In this document: positions 1 through 64,000 of the stretch, piece by piece
Position numbering within the stretch: the first letter of the stretch is position 1
Layout of the letters: each line of letters opens with the position of its first letter
From: Callipepla californica brunnescens
Taxonomy: Eukaryota; Chordata; Aves; Galliformes; Odontophoridae
NCBI GenBank assembly: GCA_023055505.1
Contig: JALIRH010000036.1
Span: 3,286,001 to 3,350,000 of the forward strand
Length of the DNA stretch: 64,000 nucleotides
Reading direction: 5' to 3'
Translations under genes and position numbers: made by a program
The notes under the pieces: model-generated
The model's database searches: none
What the model was told of the DNA's origin: nothing
The model's input: the letters and a program-made list of their open reading frames with translations, nothing else

Positions 1-55587
<55,587 letters not shown>

Positions 55588-55591
55588 TAAA

Positions 55592-55600
55592 TTATTTATT
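55592..55600 (+). promoter_or_regulatory. AU-rich element nonamer
   Basis: TTATTTATT lies five bases after the stop codon. It matches the UUAUUUA(U/A)(U/A) nonamer bound by AU-rich-element proteins that control mRNA decay. A single copy so close to the stop may be weak. Confidence 0.45.
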
Positions 55601-56066
55601 TGTAATGCTGGCTATGGAAACCCCAGTCCTTGGGAAGGAGTGGAACATTTTTACATACAATAAGAGCTACAAAAGGAAAAGAATATCTTATAAAGATTTC
55701 TTTATATATTTAAAAACAGAAACAACCACCCAACAAGTAGAGACTTATCAGCATAGCGTTCATTTGTAGAGAAGATTTCTCAAGACTGGTGTGGGTCTCC
55801 CTGCATGACAACGTATTCAGAAGCCTATTGAGAATACAGGACTGTGTGGAATATTCAGAGAACTTCCTGCAATCTTGGTTTTTTGGTTTTTTTTTTCTTA
55901 CTAGTTTGTTTTGAGTAGGTGCTAGGATCGGGTTCACAACACGAGTCACTGTGCGTGAAGGGACACTCAGTGCATCTATAGCTCTTCTAAAGGAAAAAAC
56001 AACAAGAAAAAAAAACAAGGATTGCAAGTAGGCGACCTGACAAGCTCTGAATCCAAGTGCTACAGT

Positions 56067-56072
56067 AATAAA
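56067..56072 (+). terminator. Possible proximal poly(A) signal
   Basis: AATAAA is embedded in AGTAATAAAAATC, about 480 bp after the stop. It is a possible minor site; there is no clear GT-rich element immediately downstream. Confidence 0.3.
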
Positions 56073-56154
56073 AATCTACTTTTATTTTAATACATTGTAG
56101 GAAAAATTCATAATTTTCAAGAGAGCTCAGTTCTGCAGCATGGCTTTTTAAGTC

Positions 56155-56162
56155 TGTAAATA
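56155..56162 (+). promoter_or_regulatory. Pumilio-type site
   Basis: TGTAAATA matches the UGUANAUA consensus of PUM proteins in the 3' UTR. A role is inferred from the motif alone. Confidence 0.4.
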
Positions 56163-56289
56163 ACTTTTTTGGGGGTAGAGGGGAGAAACAAAACGAAACA
56201 AAACTCCAGAAACGTTTATGTTGATTTTCAGTAACATCACACGTTGTGAATTCCTACCTGGTATTGACAGAATACAGAGTTGATTTTTT

Positions 56290-56305
56290 AATAAAAATAA
56301 ATAAA
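56290..56305 (+). terminator. Cluster of three AATAAA hexamers, possible proximal poly(A) site
   Basis: AATAAA occurs at 56290-56295, 56296-56301 and 56300-56305. If used, the 3' UTR would be about 720 nt long instead of 2.7 kb. An 18-bp palindrome follows 12 bases later. Confidence 0.45.
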
Positions 56306-56317
56306 TATATATAGTTA

Positions 56318-56335
56318 TCCCTTTAATTAAAGGGA
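56318..56335. repeat. 18-bp perfect palindrome
   Basis: TCCCTTTAATTAAAGGGA is identical to its reverse complement. In RNA it would form a tight hairpin or pair two transcripts; in DNA it includes the homeodomain-like core TTAATTAA. Confidence 0.95.
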
Positions 56336-58302
56336 ACAGTGGGTATCAATAATTTCAAATGGGTAAAAGCTTGAAATTTGGCTTGTTAGCAACAATAAGC
56401 ATTAAAAAGGGAGATGCAGGGATAATGTTGCAAACGACTGTTTCCGTTGTTGGCTTTTGTTTCTTCTGTTGGTGTCACATCTCTGTTCTGCAGCTGATTT
56501 CTGTGCAGTTGGGTTTCTCAGCAGTGCAGGTGTCCCTTGGAGCTCGCTGCTCTCACACCTCCCTCAGGGCTTCGTCTGCAGCGTGGCCATCGTGCACCCC
56601 TTTCCTTTTACCTTTTGAAACATTAAATCCAAACTGCATTGGTTTTAGGCTGTCCCCCTGTGGGATAACCAAGAGTTCAAAGACGTAATCTGTTCTAAAC
56701 TCTCTATTTTAAAATGCTCCATGGCTCGAGCTGATACAGCCAGAATTCCTCAGTGCTCACTCTCTGGGAGGTTTGCTCTCCCTGGCCTCTCATGTTTGAT
56801 GCATTTTTAAGGAAGGAGGACTGGACGACTCAGTTCGAGCTCTTAAAGCTGTTTTGCAGAGACCAGTCTGCGTTTCTCTTGGACTGTTTTAATTCCATTT
56901 TTATAAGCGAGAACTTTTTAACTGCCGCAAATGTTCTGTATCTCAGGAACTTACTGCTTTGGGACTCCTCTAACACGTGGGCAGTAATATTTACTGTCTC
57001 CAACGCAACAGGTCTGTGCAGAGCTCCTGTTGGCTGGTCCCCATGTGGGCAGTAAGGGGAGAGGAGCATGCAGGAGGCCAGGGAGCATCGTTTTGGAGAC
57101 AGCTCTGCTTACTGCCTCGGCAGAAAGGTTTTACTTGTTTTTACTGTTTGGCCACATGTTTGGTTGGTTTGGATTTTCGGTTGTTCTGTTTATTTTTTAC
57201 ATTTTTTGCCAGAGCAGAGGGTGGTGCAGCCAATGGACATCTGGATCTGCTGGCCATCTGCTTCCCCATTTCCTCTCTCAGCTCACGAGCACTCTCTCTC
57301 TGCCGTTGTTGACTGTTATAAATGTGATGGTTGTGTCTTAGGACTGTACTGAGCCACGTTTGCTAAAGTTGTGGTTAATGATACGTTCGGATGGAAGGAA
57401 GGCATGCACAGTGCTTCATCCACCACGTGGGGCTCAAACCATCGTCAGCATCAGTGCCCAAAGGTGGACGTTCCTGTAACACCCATTTACAAATTCAGAC
57501 CTGGCATCAGGGCGTTCTAGGTCCCCTTACAGCAAGAATATAGGGGAGAGAGAGAGAGGAGGGCGATTTCAGCTGCTGACCTTTTCTGTCCTCTGTTCCA
57601 GATTTCGCAGTGCTAAGGAACTGCAGTAGCATTTAATCAGTTCCACCCCCTGTGCACGAGCGCTGAAGATGTTAGCAGCAGCAGCCAGTGTTCCTGGCAT
57701 TTGGAGGCCAGGAGGTGAGGTCAGTGTGGCACCCAGGATGGTAGGACCCCTTCAGCCACTGCTCCTGCAGTGAGCAAGTGGATTACTCATTTCTCCTGAG
57801 TAATACTTTAACCTTTTGCTTTAAACTTGATATTCAGTGGGGTTTTTTTGTGTTCACAATCATTCATCAAATAAGCACTGAAACTCTTCCATTTTAGACC
57901 CGTGATTAACTACAACTTTACTTGCAGTGGTTTTTGAAGCCATCTCGGTGTTGGATGCCCTGTTAAAACAACCCAGACCTTCTGGTTTTCTTTCAGAAAT
58001 CTCTCTCTGGTTTTTTTGGTTTTTTTTCTCAGTTCTACAAGTTTAGTTTTAAACTTTGCTTTAGTGTTTTTGAAAAGTCTCTCTTGTTCTGTGTCGTCAT
58101 GGTTGAGCTTGTTTCACTGCACCGTTAAAGCAGAGTGTACATTCTGACTGCTACATTTATATATATCTTGAAGCTTAATGTATATATGAGTAGTTTGCCA
58201 TGGGATAACACAGTGTAAACAGAGTAGAAACCCAGAAATCGTGACTTCTGTGTTCTCTCCATTTGAGTATTTTGTAATTTTTTTGAAATATTTGTGGACA
58301 TA

Positions 58303-58308
58303 AATAAA
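58303..58308 (+). terminator. RERE: Distal RERE poly(A) signal
   Basis: AATAAA lies in GACATAAATAAAACCAAGC. It is followed at a suitable distance by GT-rich sequence (58350-58370). It is the last hexamer before sequence character changes to GC-richer intergenic DNA, so I take it as the main end of the transcript. Confidence 0.7.
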
Positions 58309-59100
58309 ACCAAGCTACACTACAGCAGCCAGGTTCTGCCTGCAAGCGAAATGTGTCTGTTGATTGTAGGATGAGGCCGTTTCCATCCAGGGCTGCTCGG
58401 GATGGCCGTCCTCTCTGTTTCAAACCTCGTCTCAGCATTACTTTTTCCTCCTTGGAGGTTATTTCATTTCAGTACACAGCACAGAGAACAGCAGCACGAG
58501 CTGCCTGCCCGCCCAGTGCGGTGCGGGCGTTTTGTGCTGGAGGTTGGGAAGGCAGAAGGGAAAGGATGGATGGAGAGGGATGTTGTGGTGACCTCGGGAC
58601 GTTGTGTGTGCTGTGGCAACGTGCTGTAGCCATGGTTTGAGCATGAAGTGCGTGGAAGAAGCTCTCAGTGCATCAGGCAGCACAGAGCGCAAAATCAGGA
58701 TGGTTCCCTCCTTTCTGCTGCTGTTCTGCAGAGCAGAAAAGACATCGTGCTGTTGTCTCCCTTCAGTTTTGCTGATGAAACAAAGCTGTTGGAAGATGCA
58801 GAAGGGAAAGCCAGTCCTGACAACGCATGAGGATGGGTGGCCTTCATGTTGGGTTCACGGTACGCTGTATATATACCCCAGCAGCTGAGTTTTTTGGTGC
58901 CTCTTATTTTCTAAGGGCCACAGCTTTGTGGCAGGAAGGTCTCGGAGCACGGGGCTGCGTTCTGGAGCGATGAGAGGAGCTGCTGCGCTCCTCGCCTCCT
59001 GGAAACCTCAGACTTGGCTTTCAAGTTGCACACATTTCTGTACTGGTGTACATTCCTCGCTGCCCTCCGTCAGCGGTGCCGATGTCTGTGTGTGTTCGGT

Positions 59101-59345
59101 TATTTGCGTTTCGGGATGGCCAGCATCTCCACGGCTTGCGGCTGCAATGGCGGCTGCTCGCCGGGAGGGGGCGCTCTCGAGGCGAGGCGGCGCAGCCCGG
59201 AGCGCGCGTGCGCAGTGCGCTCACGAGCGCCACCTCGCGGCACGGGCGGGAAAACAGCGCGCGAGCGCCACCTGGCGGCCGCGCCGCGCAGGGCGTGGAA
59301 TGTTCTCGAAGGGAACGGCACGGCGGCAGCGTGCTCTGAATGCTG
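59101..59345. promoter_or_regulatory. Small CpG island with three CTCF-like motifs
   Basis: About 0.8 kb past the RERE poly(A) site, a CpG-dense block carries CCGGGAGGGGGCGCTC (59161-59176, forward CTCF-like) and two reverse CTCF-like sites, GAGCGCCACCTCGCGG (59225-59240) and GAGCGCCACCTGGCGG (59263-59278). Between them is an NRF1-like GCGCGTGCGCA (59204-59214). The motifs in opposite orientations suggest an insulator or domain boundary. The NRF1-like site leaves open a promoter for an unannotated noncoding RNA. Confidence 0.5.
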
Positions 59346-61423
59346 ACAGAAACGCCTTCATCTAAATGTAAATGTCGGTTGCCTGCCCCGGGCTGCCTTG
59401 TCAGAAGCGGCTCACGCTCCCAATCAATCCGTTCCCACCAAGAAAAGGTATTTTCTGCGCTCCCCGCGCTGTCCTGGGGTCATGGGGCCACGCTGCTTCT
59501 GTGAGCGGGGCCCTCTGAGGGAGCGAGAAGCAGCAGGAGGGAAAGCGGCGCGAGGCGGTGGGGGATGGGCACAGTGTGGGTCCCTTTGGGGTCACCTTGG
59601 GGTGATGAGCTCTGTGTGCGGAGCTGGCAGCAGCAGCCTGGGTGCTGTCCCACTCACAGATGCATCCGTCCCATGGGGTCGATGGTTTCCCCATTCCGTG
59701 CAGGTTCTGTCTGCTGCTGCCACACATCCCAGCCGCGTGCTGCTTTCCCTGTGGGTAAAACAAGAGATGGAGGCTGACACCTGAAATCCTGGCTCCCAGC
59801 CGTGGGTGCCAGGGCAGTGTTCTCCACCTGATGGCAGCAGATGCTCAGGAAAGGGCTGCAGCCCTCCGCTGTTTCCAGGAGGAGCTGGTTGAAAGAATTC
59901 TTTAAAGTCAATTAACGAAGGTCGTAATCAGCGATGTGGGTGCTGAATTAGTGCACGGTGCCACTCGCGCTTGCAAATCCGACAGCAAAATGTGTGTTGG
60001 GTCGCGGTGTTGACTCCCAGCAGTGGAATGCCTTTCCTTTTTTGCCCCCATTTGTTGCCCTGCTGGTCCAGGCAGAACTCGGTGCTCGCTGCTAGCCTCG
60101 GGGTTGCTCACCGTGGTCTCTCCAGCCCTGGCTCATCTTTTGTGACCTTTCTCCTTAGGGCTCTTTTCTCTGAGCATCTCTGGGGTCTGAGGTGTGGCAG
60201 CATCCCATCCCAGGTGCTGGGGAGAGTTCCCTCTCCCGTGATGGTATTGTGGGGATGGCCACGCTGTCCTCACCTTCCACAGAATGAGAGGTGGCTGCTG
60301 TTAATTGTGTTCAGGGACCGAGTTTGCTGGGTTAGACGTAGTGATGCTTGCTGGTAGATGGACCCGTGGGGTAAAGTGCACCCATTCAAGTGGTGTGTGT
60401 GGGCAGGCTGTATGGATTCTGCATGCTCGCTGTCTGTGTGCATCCCTATGCACAACGAGCTCCGGAGAGACACCCTCTCTAATTAGCAGCCCCGAGGGAG
60501 GGAGCTGATTTGTGAGGACTGGGATGTAATACATAAAATATGAGCTGGAGGAGGCGTGGAGCCAGGAGGGGCACACGGGGCTGCACAAAGGCTTTCTGAA
60601 AAGGGAGCATTGTGGGGAGCCCACAGCTCAGCCCTTCTCAGCCTTCACGTTTTCCTGTGCTGCAGGCTGTGCACCAGGGAGCTCTGGTACGGGCTGATTT
60701 CATGGAGCACCTGAAAGGAGAGCCGCTAGGTGGGGCAAAACAAGGTCACACGAGTCCTCCGAGGGCAAAAGAGCAGTTAAAAACTCATTCTGGCTCTTAA
60801 CAGGAAGGCAGCGAAGCGACTAAAAAAGTGGGTGTGATGTGTTGAAATAATCTAATCTGAGAAGGTCCCCTGGAGGCAGAAGGGGCCGCGTTTAAAACCG
60901 TCAGCAGCCATTGGAAAACCTTATCAAGAGCAGCAGGAAGACGGAGTAATCAATCCTGGAAGGAGCGCGGTTCGTGGCTGAAATAGCTTGGCAGGGAGGT
61001 TCACATCATCCAAAAGCTGTCAGTTCCCGGGGGAAGGGAACCTTGACTTGCAGGAGGGGTCAGTGCCGCTGCTCGTGAGAGATGCTTTCTGCTGCCCAAG
61101 GGCTTTGCTGCTGGGCTGAGCAGTGCGTGGTGAGTGCATCAGGAGTGCGCTCGGTTCCCTGTTGTGCTGCAGCTGCTGAGGGCTCTCCTCCCTGCAGGCT
61201 GCTCTGTACGTGTCTGTAGTGGGGAATAGAAATACAGCAAGGGGGGGCTCAGGCCTGCTGGGAGGGGGAGCGGGAGCTGCTGCAGGAAGCAGCTAAGACA
61301 CCGAGCGCTGGCACGTCTGAGCTTCCAGGCACTGCTCTGATCGTGGCGTGACGGAAGTGGGACAGAAGTTCGGTATTACCACTGGCTGAGCGCGGGATAA
61401 TGAGGGCACAGACAACCGTGGCT

Positions 61424-61484
61424 GGGCTCATTAGCCATTCTGCTGCCCAATTAGGCTAGGAGCTAATTGCTCATTAACGAGCCC
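61424..61484. promoter_or_regulatory. Candidate enhancer with paired homeodomain palindromes
   Basis: A perfect inverted pair, CAATTAG (61448-61454) and CTAATTG (61463-61469), lies within a near-inverted pair, GGGCTCATTA (61424-61433) and TAACGAGCCC (61475-61484). Four to five TAAT/ATTA cores occur in 61 bp of otherwise GC-rich DNA. This resembles a dimeric homeodomain target; function is inferred. Confidence 0.3.
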
Positions 61485-64000
61485 GGACCTGCTGAGGCAG
61501 CTGGGCTTCCCTAGAAGCCGCAGCAGAGCGGGTAGAACAGAGGCACGGTTTGAAACCAAGGAAATGGAGAAACTCTGCTGCTGTTGACGAAGGGCTTTGC
61601 TGTGCTGCCGCTCCCCGGGGACAGCGGTTCGATCCCCGGCTCGGCCGCTGCCTGCAAGGCATGTCAATTACCGCGGGCTCCCGGCAGAGCCCTGGTCTGC
61701 TGCTGGCATCCTGCAGCCCCGCAGCTAATGACCCGGGAAGGGAGCGGCCTTCGTGATGAGCCAGAGCTGAACAGCATCCTCAGTCCTGCAGGGCCTCGCT
61801 TCTTGGAGAAGCAGGATTTCAGTCCCTCGAGTGCTTTAGTGCTGCTGAGCTCTTGCTCCGGGTCTGTGGGGCCGGGTGCCTGCTTTGCTGGTGGCACAGC
61901 ATCCCTTTCCTGTGTCTGCTGCTTTCCCATTTACAGCGCACCGCGGGTGATGGGGACGGTGCAGCAGTGGGATGAAGGCACCAAGTCCTGTTTCAGAGTG
62001 CAGACTCTGCCTGTAAAGGAAGCAAGGCAGTGCTGGCCTGGGCTTTGCATGCGTGTCTCCTGGAGCCGGCCCCTCCTTCTGCTGGGGGAGGAGGTGGCGG
62101 CAGGATGGGGGGAGTGGGCAGTGGGGAGGGGAGGAATGCGTTTCTCATTATGAGCTGCAGCCTGAGAAGAGAAATCCCCCTCCCTCCCCAGGCCCTCTGC
62201 CCCCTGCAGCTCGCTGATTATTTTTGGCCGAGGTGGAAAGCGCAGCCCTAGCATTTTTCCCACAGGGGAGTGACCCGAGCGGGAGGGGAGCGAAGCCTGA
62301 GCCGCTCTCTTTGTGCTCTTTCAGCCCTTTGCAGACCCGTAGCCCCTCTCCTCCCCGCACACTGCGGGGTGTCATCCTGCCTGCAGGAGATGTGTGTGGG
62401 GCAGCAGGCAGAGCGGGGCTGGGCTCTGTGCAGTGACCTGGGGACAGCAATGCCTGCAGCACAGCGGCTTTCCCAGGTCCCCCCACTCCCCCCCGTGCCT
62501 GGGAGCAGCCCGGCTTGTTTTCTCAGCTAATAGAAAGCACATGAGGAGCGCAGCAGGCACGGCGACAGCTGCTGGGAATGATTCACTTGGGACACAAACA
62601 GGAACCGAACGCTGGCCGATCCCTGGGCAGAGCCCGGCTGCTGCAGCCCCCACCCCGGCCTGACTCAGTGCCTCCAGCACTCAGCATGACAGTGATGCTT
62701 CGAGGCACAGCACCTCGCAGGCCCCCGTGCCCCATCTCCCAAGCTCTGTGCTTGTTTCAGAGCTGCAGTGAAGGAGCGCAGCCTGGAAGGGCAAAGCTGG
62801 AGCATCTCAGGGCATCGTGAGTCCCAGAGTGCCTGTGGGAGCTCTCTACCCCTTGGCTCTGCCCTTTTGCACTGATGCTGCCCTTGGAGTTAGGCCTGGC
62901 AGGTGGGATGCTGTCACCGAGGCTGGTACAATATGGCACGGCTGAAAAGCGTTCACACCATCCCTCCTTCCCTAAACCCCTACATTCCTTCTGCGGCCGC
63001 CGGGCTGCCTGGATACTGCCATCAGCTGTCACGGGATAATAGCCATCGAGTCCTAATTGCAAATCTCAATCAGAGGACGGATGGGAGTTCCATCTGGATC
63101 ATCTCTCTGGGACTGTGCTGGGGGGGACTGAAAGGGGAGGGAGCGTAGGAGAAATGCTGCACAGAGGTGATGCTCGGAAGCGTTCAGACCTCTGGCCCAG
63201 GACCAAAATAGTCAGCCAGATCTGGGGCTTGGGGCTGCAGGAGGCTCTGCAGCAGAGCACTGTGAGATGCGTGCATCCCTCGCCCAGCCCTGCGCTCTCT
63301 GAACTGGAGAGGGCACATGGACACCTCCCCACAGCCCGGCTCCCCACGGCGTTCCTCTTCCCAGGACACGAGGGATCCCCAGGCCAACGGCCGCCACTGC
63401 TTCTGCACTTCTACCGCGTTCCACCCGAGGTCACAGGCAACCTCGTGGCATTTGCAGCCTCATGACTGCTTGGGAGATTTCATTTTCAAAGCGCTCCCAA
63501 CACCCCCTGGGACGGACCTTGGCTGGGGGCCGGGGCCCCGTGACCGCCAGCAAGAACAGCTTGCTTGCACGGTTCCAGCGAGGAAAGAAAGAAGCGAAGC
63601 AGTGGGAGTGGGGCTTAATTCAGACAGGGGGTGTGGATGTGGCCAAGCGGGGAGGCTGCCAAGTCTGAAGTCCCACTGCGTTTCCGTAGGCATGGCTGCA
63701 AAAGCCCAACCAGCACTGCGGGGCGAGCCGAACCCCGAGCACGATGCTGGAGATCCCGGGGCTCCTGCTGCCTGGTTCCTGCACGGCTGCTGAAGGCCAC
63801 AGCAAATGGTAACTCAAAAAAAGCAAAAGAATCGGGGGAAGGAGGAACAGCGTTCAAAATATGGAACACCTCATAAAGCTGGGGAGGTAGGAAGCGAGGC
63901 GAGCAGGAGCAGCCGAGGCTTGAACTCGCAGGAGGCACGGTGCACAGCGCATAAAGCCCAGGGAATCGGCTCGGGATGCCGACTAATGAGCTTTTTAATT

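Larger units (their letters stand above)
55588..58325 (+). other. RERE: RERE 3' UTR
   Basis: About 2.7 kb follow the stop without any coding signal. The stretch is AT-rich to about 56.4 kb and then mixed. It holds an AU-rich nonamer, a Pumilio-type site, several AATAAA hexamers and an 18-bp palindrome, listed separately. The end is placed shortly after the distal AATAAA at 58303-58308, with GT-rich sequence (TGTGTCTGTTGATTGT) from about 58351 as a downstream element. The exact cleavage base is inferred. Confidence 0.8.
58326..64000. other. Intergenic region downstream of RERE
   Basis: No exon of a known neighbour was recognised on either strand. In mammals SLC45A1 lies tail to tail with RERE, but none of its transmembrane protein sequence is found here, so its end must lie further on. 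The region is GC-rich, with many short open frames lacking domain features. It holds a small CpG/CTCF-like island (59101-59345) and one homeobox-type palindromic element (61424-61484). Confidence 0.75.

Noticed and set aside
61626..61650. tRNA-like TTCGATCCC (B-box look-alike)
   Set aside because: The T-arm pairs only two bases, and no D-arm, anticodon arm or acceptor stem is found upstream.
58326..64000. Search for SLC45A1 or another neighbouring gene on the minus strand
   Set aside because: None of the open frames contains transmembrane transporter sequence or any recognisable domain; all are short and low in information.

Overview
This window is vertebrate genomic DNA carrying the 3' two thirds of one gene, RERE (arginine-glutamic acid dipeptide repeats protein, atrophin-2), on the + strand. 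Thirteen coding exons can be placed to the base. Their joined reading frame is open from 2906 to the TAA at 55585-55587 and encodes 1,198 residues. All twelve introns between these exons have GT..AG ends and compatible phases. The translation closely matches vertebrate RERE as I remember it. CR1-type LINE fragments point to a bird or other sauropsid, and the style fits a galliform such as chicken, where RERE lies on a microchromosome. The species call is inference. The 5' end of the gene (BAH domain, most of ELM2) lies outside the window.

Layout. Bases 1-2905 are intron. Exon A (2906-3004) ends the ELM2 region and opens the SANT domain. An 18.9-kb intron follows. It ends in a strong CpG island (about 21.04-22.01 kb) that surrounds exon B (21860-21940, SANT core). 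A 21.4-kb intron leads to exon C (43390-43552, end of SANT plus a basic stretch). From there the gene is compact: D and E encode a split GATA-type zinc finger, F and G are basic, serine-rich linkers, H is a 1.4-kb proline/glutamine-rich exon, I carries the Arg-Glu repeat, J to L encode the conserved atrophin C-terminal half, and M holds the last residues and the stop. A 3' UTR of about 2.7 kb ends near a distal AATAAA at 58303-58308. Bases 58326-64000 appear intergenic, with a small GC-rich island at 59.1-59.3 kb holding three CTCF-like motifs.

RERE is a nuclear co-regulator. Its ELM2 and SANT domains contact histone deacetylases and chromatin enzymes, the GATA finger and atrophin region contact DNA-bound factors, and the protein acts with WDR5 and HDAC1/2 in retinoic acid signalling. 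The most interesting signal is the internal CpG island at exon B. It looks like a promoter for a short isoform lacking BAH and ELM2. An ATG inside it reads open, in frame, straight into the SANT exon. The first later in-frame ATG, in exon E, would give a 1,012-residue protein, the length I recall for the human short isoform.

I found no operon, CRISPR array, tRNA, rRNA, intact transposon or second protein-coding gene. The large introns and the 3' flank are otherwise ordinary noncoding DNA with microsatellites and a few AT-rich blocks that look like possible conserved enhancers.
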